Below are positions 7,690-16,179 of a DNA stretch of 45,906 nucleotides, one piece after another (positions within the stretch are counted from its first letter, which is position 1; each line of letters opens with the position of its first letter). A program made the translations under genes and the position numbers. This stretch comes from an uncultured Acetatifactor sp. (GTDB lineage Bacteria; Bacillota; Clostridia; Lachnospirales; Lachnospiraceae). Under the pieces are notes generated by a model. It had not been told where the DNA came from. It saw only the letters and a program-made list of their open reading frames with translations, and did no database searches. Location: assembly GCA_949840885.1 (NCBI GenBank), contig CATKYJ010000036.1:1-45906 (forward strand), given 5' to 3'.

Positions 7690-8877
7690 ATGACAGAAAA
7701 ATCTCGGAAAATCATGTGGATAGCAACGGCAGTTATGACGATGGCGCTGTTTCTTGTCATGTTCGTGACCCATCGGGAGATACCGTTCATGATGGACGAC
7801 CTCTGGTATTCCACTATCCTGTCGGACGATACGCCGGTTACATCCGTCTCTGATATCGTGAAAAGCCAGATATGGCATTACAATAACTGGGGCGGGAGAA
7901 GTATGACCCACAGTATCCTGCAGCTGACATTGCTGTCCGGGGAACTGGCGGCGGATATCATGAATATTGTCTTTACGGCGCTTCTGGGAGGGACAATCTG
8001 TCTTTTGTCCGGGCACCGCAGGTTCCCGGCCTTTTTCGCTGGCGTTGGCATGGTGCTGGGTTTGAATGCCAACTGGCGCATGAGCATGTTCTGGCAGGCA
8101 GGGGCGGCGAATTATCTTTATATCACGGTATTCATCCTGTTGTTTGCCTGGTGCTATCTGCGGGAACTGCCGGACGAGGGCAGCTTATTGCCCGGCGGCT
8201 CCCTGCCCGGCAATTCCCTTAGCGATGGGAAAGCGCCGCAAGGGGGGCATCTGCCCGGAATCACGCTTTGGATCATCCCTCTGGGGATCCTTGCGGGCTG
8301 GAGCAATGAGAACATGGGCCCGGCAGTCTGGGTGCTGAGCCTTGCGGTGATTCTTCTGAGCATACGGGAGGGGAGGAAAACGAGGCTGTGGATGGCGCTG
8401 GGCAATCTGGCCTGCCTGGCAGGCAGCGTCCTGTGCATCATAGCGCCGGGCAATGCGGTTCGCAGCGCCCAGGTAAAGGAGGAGCAGTACGGAACCCTGT
8501 GGAGGATTTTCTTAAGGAGTTACGGGGAGTGCAAAGGGGCCATGGAATATCTCTTTCCCGTGCTGCTGGTGCTGGGATTTGTCCTGTTTGTCAGCAAATG
8601 CGTCCTAAAGCAATGCATAGGCAGACGCAATGCTCTGCTGCTTGCCTGTGCCCTGCTTTCCTGGGGAGCGTTCTTCCTCTCCCCCCATTATCCGGACAGG
8701 GCTTCTTTTGGAACCATGGCGCTGTGCGTGTGTGTGATTTTGTCGCTGGCCGGACGGATTTTGCGACAGCGCCAGGATCTGGCATGGCCCCTGTGGGGCG
8801 GCGCCGTTCTTATCAGTCTGCGTGGAATGTACTTCTGCGGGGAGTACCTGTCGATTCTCTGGGGGTGGATCCGGTAG
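7690..8877 (+). CDS. polytopic membrane protein, DUF6056-like
   Basis: A 395-residue integral membrane protein with roughly nine to ten hydrophobic segments. Early MDDLWYS, then WGGRSMTH, WQAGAANYLY and WSNENM are motifs I associate with the DUF6056 family, which resembles membrane glycosyltransferase-like proteins with an acidic pair after the first helix. The function is unknown; a role in surface polysaccharide is possible. Residues about 162-190 are a Gly/Pro/Ser-rich low-complexity loop (nt 8172-8262) that looks inserted. GGGGAGGA lies 9 bases before the ATG. It follows dapL by 35 bases and may end that transcript; no terminator is seen before the T-box promoter. Confidence 0.7.
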   Translation: MTEKSRKIMWIATAVMTMALFLVMFVTHREIPFMMDDLWYSTILSDDTPVTSVSDIVKSQIWHYNNWGGRSMTHSILQLTLLSGELAADIMNIVFTALLGGTICLLSGHRRFPAFFAGVGMVLGLNANWRMSMFWQAGAANYLYITVFILLFAWCYLRELPDEGSLLPGGSLPGNSLSDGKAPQGGHLPGITLWIIPLGILAGWSNENMGPAVWVLSLAVILLSIREGRKTRLWMALGNLACLAGSVLCIIAPGNAVRSAQVKEEQYGTLWRIFLRSYGECKGAMEYLFPVLLVLGFVLFVSKCVLKQCIGRRNALLLACALLSWGAFFLSPHYPDRASFGTMALCVCVILSLAGRILRQRQDLAWPLWGGAVLISLRGMYFCGEYLSILWGWIR

Positions 8878-8984
8878 GTTTGACAGAGGCTGGGAGGCCC
8901 GGGCGAAGTATTACGAAAGGTCAAAGCAGTACGAGGAGGATAAGAAATATCCGTAAGCAAAATATCTGTAAGCAGAAAAAATGC

Positions 8985-9013
8985 TTGCAAACCAGAAAAA
9001 AGTGTGGTAGCAT
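8985..9013 (+). promoter_or_regulatory. promoter of the aspS-gatCAB leader
   Basis: TTGCAA at 8985-8990, a 17-base spacer and TAGCAT at 9008-9013 form a plausible sigma-A promoter. Predicted transcription starts near 9020, just ahead of the T-box stem I region. Confidence 0.6.
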
Positions 9014-9265
9014 AGCGTCATGTTAAAAATGCCGTGAAGGAGACTCTTTTCGGGAAAGGCAACAGGAAGGCGGCGTCACCGACTGAAAGCGCTGCCGGCG
9101 GGAACCGATACAGGGAACACTCCGGAGCAGGCTGTCTGAACGTAAGGATTCCTATCCCGGCGCTAGGGCAGCACGTTGCACGCGTTAAGTGTAAGAGTGG
9201 AAGAGTCGGGATACGCCTTTGATGGAAGGCGCGGCTGTTCAATGCGGGTGGTACCGCGGATAAAA

Positions 9266-9325
9266 GTGTGCAAAGATTTTCTAAGCCCGCAAAGGACGCG
9301 GACTAAGAAAATCTAAGCTGCACAC
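9266..9325. repeat. long interrupted hairpin inside the T-box leader
   Basis: GTGTGCA (9266-9272) pairs with TGCACAC (9319-9325), and AGATTTTCT (9274-9282) pairs perfectly with AGAAAATCT (9306-9314). The loop carries CCCGC (9286-9290), complementary to GCGGG (9244-9248) at the 5' edge of the T-box. It may be an alternative pairing partner or an inserted palindrome. Confidence 0.6.
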
Positions 9326-9347
9326 AGACTTGCACCGACTGGTCTTG

Positions 9348-9370
9348 ACAACAGAACTGCGTTCTGTTGT
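9348..9370. repeat. perfect 10-bp hairpin in the leader
   Basis: ACAACAGAAC (9348-9357) and GTTCTGTTGT (9361-9370) are perfect complements around a 3-base loop. There is no U-tract after it, so it is not a terminator by itself. Confidence 0.75.
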
Positions 9371-9446
9371 GCTTGATGCCGGAAATTGGTTTCTGGTGTA
9401 TGTGCCGACTGCGTCGGCATAGGGTTAAGGTGTGGGTTGTTTATTC

Positions 9447-9483
9447 GTCCCGGATGCAGGAAACTGTGTTCCGGGGCTTTTTT
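9447..9483 (+). terminator. T-box-controlled terminator before aspS
   Basis: GTCCCGGA (9447-9454) pairs with TCCGGGGC (9470-9477) and is followed by six T (9478-9483). It is the only U-tailed hairpin between the T-box and the aspS start, so it is the likely regulated terminator, although it is almost 190 bases from the T-box core. Confidence 0.75.
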
Positions 9484-9589
9484 CATGCCAAATTCCGGGA
9501 GGCCGGAAAGCATGAAAAGGGCCTGGGACACATGGCATGTCGCGCCGGGCGCCGGAGAGACGCCTGGGGAATCAGGGAAAGGAGCCATT

Positions 9590-11341
9590 ATGACAGACAA
9601 AAAAGTTTACAGAGACATCAACATCGGGGGGATAGGAGAGCAGCATATCGGGCAGACGCTGCGGGTAGCCGGATGGGTGGAGAATATCCGGGACCATGGC
9701 GGGGTGTCCTTTATTGACCTGAGGGACATGTACGGCGTGCTTCAGGTAGTGATCCGAAGCCCGGGACTTTTGAAAGGGCTGATCAAGGAGACATGCGTCA
9801 GCATCCGGGGGCCTGTGGAGAAGCGGGACGAGGACACCTATAACCCAAAGCTTCCCACCGGCACCATTGAGCTGGAGGCAAAGGAAATCACAGTGCTGGG
9901 AAAGGTGTACCGCCAGCTTCCCTTTGAGGTGATGACCTCCAAGGAGACCAGGGAGGAAGTACGGCTGATATACCGTTATTTAGACCTGCGCAATGCAAAG
10001 GTGCGGGATAACATACTATTTCGCTCGGAAGTGATTGCTTTTATAAGACAGAAGATGACGGAGATGGGCTTCGTGGAGATACAGACCCCCATCCTCTGCG
10101 CCTCCTCGCCGGAGGGTGCAAGAGACTACATTGTGCCATCCCGGAAATTTAAGGGTAAGTTCTATGCGCTGCCCCAGGCGCCCCAGCAGTACAAGCAGCT
10201 GCTGATGGTGTCGGGCATCGACAAGTATTTTCAGATAGCGCCCTGCTTCCGGGACGAGGACGCCCGGGCTGACCGCTCCCCGGGAGAGTTCTACCAGCTG
10301 GACTTCGAGATGAGTTTCGCCACCCAGGAGGACGTGTTCCGGGCCGGAGAGGAGGTGCTGGGCGCAGTGTTCGGCAAGTTCGCGCCCCAGGGCGCGGCAG
10401 TGACGCAAGCCCCCTATCCTGTCATGAGTTACAAACAGGCCATGGTGGAGTTCGGCACGGACAAACCGGATCTGAGGAACCCTTTGCGCATTCTGGACGT
10501 GACGGACTTTTTCCGGAAATGCACCTTTAAACCTTTCCTGGGGAGGACGGTGCGGGCCATCAAGGTTCAGGCCGAGATGAGCAAGGGCTTCCACGAAAAA
10601 CTCCTGCAGTTCGCTGTGTCCATGGGGATGGCGGGATTAGGCTATCTGGAGGTGGCGCAGGATCTGTCTTACAAAGGTCCCATAGACAAGTTCATACCGG
10701 AGGAGTCCAAGGAGGAACTAAGGCGCTTGGCGGGACTTAAGGCCGGGGACACGATCTTCTTCATCGCGGACAAGGAGGAGCGGGCAAACTACTACGCCGG
10801 GAGGATTCGGAACGAACTGGGGGAGAAGCTGGGGCTGACGGAGAGAAATGCGTTCCGGTTCTGCTATGTCAACGATTTCCCTATGTACGAGAGGGATCCG
10901 GAGACAAAGGAGATCGGCTTCACCCACAACCCTTTCTCCATGCCCCAGGGCGGACTGGAGGCGCTGAAGACGAAAGACCCGCTGGATGTGCTGGCCTATC
11001 AGTATGATATCGTGTGCAACGGTGTGGAGCTTTCCTCCGGGGCGGTGCGCAACCACGACATGGACATCATGGTAAAGGCTTTTGAGATAGCGGGGTACGA
11101 TGAAAAGACGCTGAAGAGGAAATTCGGAGCCCTGTACCAGGCATTCCAGTTCGGCGCGCCGCCCCACGCGGGCATGGCTCCGGGAATCGACCGGATGCTG
11201 ATGCTGCTGCGGGGGGAGGAGAATATCCGGGAGGTCATTGCGTTCCCCATGAGCGGCTCCGCCCAGGATCTGATGTGCAGCGCGCCCGGCGAGGTCACGG
11301 AACAGCAGCTGCGGGAGGTGCATATCAAGATTCGGGATTAG
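9590..11341 (+). CDS. aspS: aspartyl-tRNA synthetase (probably non-discriminating)
   Basis: A 583-residue bacterial-type class II synthetase: N-terminal OB-fold anticodon-binding domain (about 10-105), catalytic core with motif 2 near FRDEDARADRSPGEFYQLD, an inserted GAD domain in the middle third, and motif 3 at the end (GMAPGIDRMLMLL). The start is ATG 9590, 5 bases after AAAGGAG; the frame is open 68 codons upstream through the leader, but that part has no similarity and lies before or within the terminator. Because gatCAB follows in the same operon, and no asparaginyl-tRNA synthetase is seen in the window, the enzyme probably charges both tRNA-Asp and tRNA-Asn; that specificity is inferred. 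Confidence 0.94.
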   Translation: MTDKKVYRDINIGGIGEQHIGQTLRVAGWVENIRDHGGVSFIDLRDMYGVLQVVIRSPGLLKGLIKETCVSIRGPVEKRDEDTYNPKLPTGTIELEAKEITVLGKVYRQLPFEVMTSKETREEVRLIYRYLDLRNAKVRDNILFRSEVIAFIRQKMTEMGFVEIQTPILCASSPEGARDYIVPSRKFKGKFYALPQAPQQYKQLLMVSGIDKYFQIAPCFRDEDARADRSPGEFYQLDFEMSFATQEDVFRAGEEVLGAVFGKFAPQGAAVTQAPYPVMSYKQAMVEFGTDKPDLRNPLRILDVTDFFRKCTFKPFLGRTVRAIKVQAEMSKGFHEKLLQFAVSMGMAGLGYLEVAQDLSYKGPIDKFIPEESKEELRRLAGLKAGDTIFFIADKEERANYYAGRIRNELGEKLGLTERNAFRFCYVNDFPMYERDPETKEIGFTHNPFSMPQGGLEALKTKDPLDVLAYQYDIVCNGVELSSGAVRNHDMDIMVKAFEIAGYDEKTLKRKFGALYQAFQFGAPPHAGMAPGIDRMLMLLRGEENIREVIAFPMSGSAQDLMCSAPGEVTEQQLREVHIKIRD

Positions 11342-11357
11342 TGCGGCCTTACAGTGT

Positions 11358-11402
11358 GAAAAGTGCATTCACAGGTCAGAATGCCCTAAGTGCGGGCATT
11401 CT
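11358..11402. other. tandem hairpins between aspS and gatC
   Basis: TGTGAA/TTCACA (about 11355-11373) is followed by a perfect 9-bp stem AGAATGCCC (11378-11386) and GGGCATTCT (11394-11402). Neither has a U-tract. They could set an RNA processing or mRNA stability point between aspS and gatC. Confidence 0.5.
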
Positions 11403-11442
11403 TCCAGATTAGGGAGTACAGGCGACGGGAAAGGAGATTCTA

Positions 11443-11739
11443 ATGGCGAATATCATCAGTGACGAGACAATAGAATATGTGGGCATCCTGGCGAAGCTTT
11501 CGCTCTCGGAGGAAGAGCGGGAGCAGGCGAAAAAGGACATGGGCCGGATGTTGGACTATATTGACAAACTGAATGAGCTGGACACCACGGGGGTGGAGCC
11601 CATGTCCCATGTCTTTGCGGTGAGCAACGTGTTCCGGGAGGACGAGGTGACAGGCGGCGATGGGCGCGAAGAAGTGCTTCGCAATGCGCCTGAGCAGAAA
11701 GACGACATGTTCGTAGTTCCAAATGTAATGTCCCATTGA
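11443..11739 (+). CDS. gatC: Asp/Glu-tRNA amidotransferase subunit C
   Basis: A 98-residue GatC, the small belt-like subunit that wraps GatA and GatB. Family features are ISDETIEYVGILAKLSLSEEE at the N-terminus, LDYIDKLNELDTTGVEP in the middle and the C-terminal stretch ending in DDMFVVPNVM. GGAGATTC precedes the ATG. It is the first of three amidotransferase genes in order C-A-B, downstream of aspS, all under the T-box. Confidence 0.95.
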   Translation: MANIISDETIEYVGILAKLSLSEEEREQAKKDMGRMLDYIDKLNELDTTGVEPMSHVFAVSNVFREDEVTGGDGREEVLRNAPEQKDDMFVVPNVMSH

Positions 11740-11837
11740 CCAAATAAGCGAAAGGCAGTATTGGAAAAACGGCAACAGCAAAGGCAATAGCAAGGGCAGG
11801 GGCATACAGGGCTCCGCGCATGAAAAAGAGGTGGATT

Positions 11838-13466
11838 ATGGAACTATTATCCCTTTCAGCAGTGGAATTGGGAGCCGCCATAGGAACAGGCAAGGCCACG
11901 GCCGTGGAGGCCATGGAGGCAGTCCTTGGCCGGATAGCGGAGGCGGAAGAGGAACTTCACTGCTATATTACAATTGACAAGGAAAAGGCGCTGGAAAGGG
12001 CGCAAAGCGTCCAGCGGCGCATAGAGGCAGGAGAACTTACAGGCCCCCTGGCGGGAGTCCCCATGGCCATCAAGGACAATCTTTGCACAGAGGGCATGCT
12101 GACCACCTGCGCATCCCGGATCCTGGGCAATTTCGTGCCCACCTACACGGCCCAGGCAGTCCAAAACATGGAGCGGGCAGGGGCAGTCATCATCGGCAAG
12201 ACCAACATGGACGAATTCGCCATGGGCTCCACTACGGAGACCTCGGCCTACGGAATTACCCGAAATCCCTACGGCAGGGAGCATGTGCCGGGGGGGTCTT
12301 CCGGGGGTTCCGCGGCGGCTGTGGCGGCGCGCGAGTGCTTTTTCGCTCTGGGCTCGGATACCGGAGGCTCTATCAGGCAGCCGGCCTCCCACTGCGGCGT
12401 GGTGGGCATGAAGCCCACCTATGGCACGGTGTCCCGGTTCGGGCTTATCGCCTACGGCTCCTCCCTGGATCAGGTAGGCCCCCTGTGCCGGACAGTGGAG
12501 GACTGCGCGGTAATTTTAGGGATACTGGCGGCGGACTCTCAGGACGGATCACAAGGTGATAGCCGGATCGAGGATGGCATGGGAAGGCAGGCTGTAGGGG
12601 AGAAGCCGCAGAATCAGGAGATTTTCGGGGCAGAGAGCCATTCCCCGGATTCCGGGCTAAATGCAGGGCAGGGAATCAGACAGAAAACAGGACAGAATGC
12701 AGGACAGAAAGCAGGAGGGCAGGCAGTCCGAAAAGACTCCACCTATCTGGGCAGAAAGGACATTGATTTCACATCCGCCCTGAAAAAGGATGTAAGAGGC
12801 ATGCGTATCGGTATCCCCAGAGACTATTTCGGCCAGGGACTTGACGGGGAAGTGCGAAGAGCCGTCCTGGCAGCGGCGGAGTGCCTCCGGGAAAATGGCG
12901 CAGCGGTGGAAGAATTCGACTTAAGCCTGGCAGAGTACGCCATCCCTGCCTACTATACCATCGCGGCAGCGGAAGCCAGCTCCAACCTGGAGCGCTTCGA
13001 CGGCATCAAGTACGGGTATCGTGCGGCGGATGCGGAGGAACTGCACCAGATGTATAAAAAGACCCGCTCCCAGGGCTTTGGCCCGGAGGTGAAGCGCCGC
13101 ATCATGCTGGGCAGCTTCGTGCTCAGCTCCGGCTATTATGACGCCTACTACCTGAAAGCCCTGCGGGTGAAAGCCATGATTAAAAAGGCCTTTGACGATG
13201 CCTTTGCCAGATATGACTGCATTTTGGGGCCTGTAGCCCCTGCCACGGCGCCAAAACTGGGAGAAAGCCTTGACGACCCGCTAAAGATGTATCTGGGGGA
13301 CATCTACACCATTTCCGTAAACCTGGCAGGCCTGCCCGCCATCAGCGTCCCCTGCGGCGCGGATAAAAACGGCTTGCCCATCGGCCTGCAGCTGATCGGG
13401 GACTGCTTTGCGGAGAAGAAGATCCTGCAGGCGGCATATACCTATGAACAACTGAAAAAGGCCTGA
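11838..13466 (+). CDS. gatA: Asp/Glu-tRNA amidotransferase subunit A with insertion
   Basis: A 542-residue amidase-signature protein that releases ammonia from glutamine for tRNA-dependent amidation. The Ser-cisSer-Lys triad is visible: Lys in VPMAIKDN, and the serines in GGSSGGSAAAVAA and GSDTGGSIRQP. GatA is normally about 485 residues. The extra 55-65 residues lie at nt 12538-12730, a Gln/Gly/Ala/Lys-rich stretch with short repeats of the type GQxAGQK, just before DSTYL. I chose ATG 11838 because AGAGGTGG lies just before it and homology starts there; an ATG at 11820 is in frame. The catalytic core is intact, so the enzyme should be active. Confidence 0.93.
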   Translation: MELLSLSAVELGAAIGTGKATAVEAMEAVLGRIAEAEEELHCYITIDKEKALERAQSVQRRIEAGELTGPLAGVPMAIKDNLCTEGMLTTCASRILGNFVPTYTAQAVQNMERAGAVIIGKTNMDEFAMGSTTETSAYGITRNPYGREHVPGGSSGGSAAAVAARECFFALGSDTGGSIRQPASHCGVVGMKPTYGTVSRFGLIAYGSSLDQVGPLCRTVEDCAVILGILAADSQDGSQGDSRIEDGMGRQAVGEKPQNQEIFGAESHSPDSGLNAGQGIRQKTGQNAGQKAGGQAVRKDSTYLGRKDIDFTSALKKDVRGMRIGIPRDYFGQGLDGEVRRAVLAAAECLRENGAAVEEFDLSLAEYAIPAYYTIAAAEASSNLERFDGIKYGYRAADAEELHQMYKKTRSQGFGPEVKRRIMLGSFVLSSGYYDAYYLKALRVKAMIKKAFDDAFARYDCILGPVAPATAPKLGESLDDPLKMYLGDIYTISVNLAGLPAISVPCGADKNGLPIGLQLIGDCFAEKKILQAAYTYEQLKKA

Positions 13467-13568
13467 GAATAAGAGATAGGGAATGTAGGTGTATGAGCGG
13501 AAAGCAGCATGAAACGTTGGCGGATTTGACCGCTCAGTATATGAATGAGACGAATGGAGAGGAGACAG

Positions 13569-15161
13569 ATGTCGAAACAATACGAAACAGTTATCGGGCT
13601 GGAAGTCCATGTGGAACTTGCCACCAGGACCAAGATTTTCTGCGGATGCTCTACGGCTTTCGGCGGGAAGCCCAATTCCCACACCTGCCCTGTGTGTACA
13701 GGCATGCCGGGCACTTTGCCGGTACTGAACCGGAAAGTGCTGGAGCACGCGGTGGCGGTAGGACTTGCCACCAACTGCCGGATCACCAGATACTGCAAGT
13801 TCGATAGAAAGAACTATTTCTATCCGGACAATCCCCAGAACTACCAGATATCCCAGCTCTATCTCCCCATCTGCCGGGACGGCTATGTAGAGATCGACCT
13901 GGAGGAAGAGGCCGGAGAGACAGAAGCCGAGGGAGCAGAGACGGAAACCGGGCGAAAGGGGACAAAAGCCGGGGGGGAAGAGACGAAAGACGAAAGAAAA
14001 GGGACAAAAGCCGGGGGTGAAAGGACAGACGCCAGGTGGGGCATGGACGGCGAAAAGGCAGCTCCCCGGAGGAAAAAGCGCATCGGCATCCATGAGATCC
14101 ACATGGAGGAGGACGCGGGGAAGCTGATCCATGACGACTGGGAGGACTGCACCCTGGTGGACTACAACCGCTCCGGCGTGCCTCTGATTGAAATCGTGTC
14201 CGAGCCGGACATGAGAAACGCCCGGGAGGTCATTGCCTATCTGGAAAAGCTGCGCCTGATCATCCAGTATCTGGGCGCCAGCGACTGCAAGCTTCAGGAG
14301 GGCTCCATGCGGGCGGACGTGAACCTGTCCGTGCGCCAGGTGGGGGACACCCGCTTGGGCACCCGCACCGAGATGAAGAATCTGAACTCTTTCCACGCCA
14401 TAGCCAGGGCCATTGAGGGAGAGAAGCTGCGCCAGATTGACTTGCTGGAAGCGGGAGAGGCCGTGGTGCAGGAGACCAGGCGATGGGACGACTTAAAAGG
14501 CGCCTCCTATGCCATGCGTTCCAAGGAGGACGCCCAGGACTATCGGTATTTTCCGGATCCCGATCTGGCGCCCGTGAGCATCGATGACGCGTTCCTGGAG
14601 GAAATCCGCGCCAGACAGCCGGAATTTCGTACAGAAAAAATGGCCAGATACCGGGCCGAGTACGACATTCCTGACTACGATATTGAAATTATCACCGGAT
14701 CCAAATCTATGGCAGATCTCTTCGAGGCCACCGTGGCCCTGGGAGCCCAGCCCAAAAAAGCGTCCAACTGGCTCATGGGGGAGACCTTACGTCTCTTAAA
14801 GGAAAGGGAACTGGATCCGGAGGATATCCGTTTTTCTCCGGAGCACCTGGCGAAACTCATAGAACTGGCGGAGGGCAAAATCATCAACTCCACTGTGGCC
14901 AAGGAAGTGTTTGAGCACATGTTCGAGGAGGACGTGGATCCGGAAGAGTATGTGGAGGAGCACGGCCTGAAGATGGTCAGCGATGGGGACGACCTGCGCA
15001 AAGTGGTGGAGGAAGTCATTGCCGCCAACCCGAAATCCGTAGAGGATTATAAGGGCGGCAAGGAGAGGGCGCTGGGGTTCCTGGTAGGCCAGACCATGAA
15101 AGCCATGAAAGGGAAAGCCGACCCGGCTGTGGTGAACCAGATGCTAAAGGGAATGCTGTGA
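13569..15161 (+). CDS. gatB: Asp/Glu-tRNA amidotransferase subunit B with insertion
   Basis: A 530-residue GatB, the kinase-like subunit that phosphorylates Asp/Glu on the mischarged tRNA and then amidates it. N-terminal VIGLEVHVEL, the Cys-rich CGCSTAF...CPVC site, HMEEDAGK, and the C-terminal helical and YqeY-like tail are all present. Normal length is about 476. The surplus is a highly charged Glu/Lys/Gly segment (nt 13899-14072) containing two copies of RKGTKAGGE, placed in the loop before RIGIHEIHMEED. ATG 13569 follows AGGAG by 4 bases; the frame is open 8 codons further upstream. It ends only 6 bp from the stop codon of the convergent gene. Confidence 0.94.
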   Translation: MSKQYETVIGLEVHVELATRTKIFCGCSTAFGGKPNSHTCPVCTGMPGTLPVLNRKVLEHAVAVGLATNCRITRYCKFDRKNYFYPDNPQNYQISQLYLPICRDGYVEIDLEEEAGETEAEGAETETGRKGTKAGGEETKDERKGTKAGGERTDARWGMDGEKAAPRRKKRIGIHEIHMEEDAGKLIHDDWEDCTLVDYNRSGVPLIEIVSEPDMRNAREVIAYLEKLRLIIQYLGASDCKLQEGSMRADVNLSVRQVGDTRLGTRTEMKNLNSFHAIARAIEGEKLRQIDLLEAGEAVVQETRRWDDLKGASYAMRSKEDAQDYRYFPDPDLAPVSIDDAFLEEIRARQPEFRTEKMARYRAEYDIPDYDIEIITGSKSMADLFEATVALGAQPKKASNWLMGETLRLLKERELDPEDIRFSPEHLAKLIELAEGKIINSTVAKEVFEHMFEEDVDPEEYVEEHGLKMVSDGDDLRKVVEEVIAANPKSVEDYKGGKERALGFLVGQTMKAMKGKADPAVVNQMLKGML

Positions 15162-15167
15162 CGGCAT

Positions 15168-15932
15168 TTACTGCGTAACCTGCTCCTGTAAGAGGTAGTC
15201 GATATACTGGGCGACAGTCTCCAAATGGCGACTGGTGGCGGCCACCGCGATGACGCCCTCCCCTTTCGTGAACAAAAAGGACGATTTCAAAGAATCGGCA
15301 TTGTCCAGATAAATCCCCACAGGAATCGGCTGCACCATGTTTTCGGGCCTGCGGGGATCCGGATGGGCAGGGACTGTGGTGTAGTCATAGTCAGGGTCGT
15401 CTTGGGCGGCATCTATGGCATCCGCCACTGCCTGATCCATGTAATAAAAGTAAGGCTCGTATGCTTCGGCCTGCTCTTTGGAGAGAACATCCCTGATATC
15501 GAAAAAGCTTTCATTGTAGGCATACTGCTCCATGGTGTCCGCGTCCGTCATAATCACATCGACCTCGCCTGCCGCAATGTAGACCATGAGCTTTTGGGTG
15601 GAGGTGATGGTTTCCTGATCCATGGCGGCATTGTCGATATGCATGGAAGTATCCAGGGTGATGTCATATTCTTCCAGATCGATCCCTGCATATTCGGCAA
15701 AGCTGGCTGCATGTTCATCGCTGGCTATCGGGTATACATTGATCAGGGCAGCGTAGAATGCAGTGTCCTTGCGGGTCACCGTCTGATAGATCATGGAGGC
15801 GATAAAGGCGATCACTGCCACCGCAATGATGACGTGCCACTTGTAGTAATCACGAAAATAAGCAAACTTCTGTTTTAGAGTCCCATGTTTCAGCGCTTCC
15901 CGCTCTTCTTTGAATTCATCCATTACCGGCAT
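15168..15932 (-). CDS. membrane-anchored protein of unknown function
   Basis: A 254-residue protein with a charged cytoplasmic N-terminus (about 30 residues), one membrane helix at about 34-54, and a large acidic extracytoplasmic domain. The outer domain has a GEVDVIMTDADTMEQYAY segment and alternating alpha/beta pattern reminiscent of periplasmic solute-binding folds, but I do not recognise a family. The start is ATG 15932 with AAAGGTGG 7 bases before; ATG 15923 is an alternative. It has its own promoter (15994-16022) and converges on gatB with a 6-bp gap and no terminator between. Confidence 0.75.
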   Translation of the reverse strand: MPVMDEFKEEREALKHGTLKQKFAYFRDYYKWHVIIAVAVIAFIASMIYQTVTRKDTAFYAALINVYPIASDEHAASFAEYAGIDLEEYDITLDTSMHIDNAAMDQETITSTQKLMVYIAAGEVDVIMTDADTMEQYAYNESFFDIRDVLSKEQAEAYEPYFYYMDQAVADAIDAAQDDPDYDYTTVPAHPDPRRPENMVQPIPVGIYLDNADSLKSSFLFTKGEGVIAVAATSRHLETVAQYIDYLLQEQVTQ

Positions 15933-15993
15933 GGCAAGTCCACCTTTCCCGTATTCGTCTTTCGCTGCGGCAGTTACGTTTTACCTGAATCAA

Positions 15994-16022
15994 ATCATAT
16001 CCCTCCCGCCCCGGATTGTCAA
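15994..16022 (-). promoter_or_regulatory. promoter of the minus-strand membrane protein
   Basis: On the minus strand TTGACA (16022-16017), a 17-base spacer and TATGAT (15999-15994) are near-consensus. The start of transcription should be near 15987, giving a leader of about 55 bases before ATG 15932. Confidence 0.75.
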
Positions 16023-16097
16023 TGATTCTATTCTAACAAGATTCTAAAAAAAGGATTAAAAGGGGTGAAAAGGATTGAAAAGTGCCGCGAAAGCACC

Positions 16098-16126
16098 TTG
16101 CAAGTTGGAGAAAGATAGGGTATTAT
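16098..16126 (+). promoter_or_regulatory. promoter of the DUF6106-type gene
   Basis: TTGCAA at 16098-16103, a 17-base spacer and TATTAT at 16121-16126. It lies about 50 bases before the gene at 16180 and is divergent from the promoter at 15994-16022. Confidence 0.7.
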
Positions 16127-16179
16127 GATAGGTAGGAATTTGGCAACAGAAAATCAAGACAAAGGAAGGATAATGAAAA

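Larger units (their letters stand above)
9020..9483 (+). ncRNA. T-box riboswitch leader of aspS-gatCAB
   Basis: The diagnostic T-box GGGTGGTACCGCGG is at 9246-9259. Upstream, GGAG at about 9039 can pair with CTCC at 9120-9123 to close stem I. The base of the specifier side reads GGGAACACTCCGGAGC, which places AAC (Asn) at 9116-9118 as the likely specifier, with GAA (Glu) overlapping at 9115-9117. Uncharged tRNA would stabilise the antiterminator and switch on the operon. The downstream part is unusually long: a hairpin at 9266-9325, a perfect hairpin at 9348-9370, and the only U-tailed terminator at 9447-9483. Specifier assignment is by pattern and needs a covariance model. Confidence 0.85.

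Noticed and set aside
9386..9589. 68-codon N-terminal extension of aspS
   Set aside because: It overlaps the regulated terminator and the leader; the family N-terminus and a good ribosome binding site fit ATG 9590.
13493..13807. 104-codon frame between gatA and gatB
   Set aside because: Two thirds of it overlaps gatB in another frame and there is no ribosome binding site of note.
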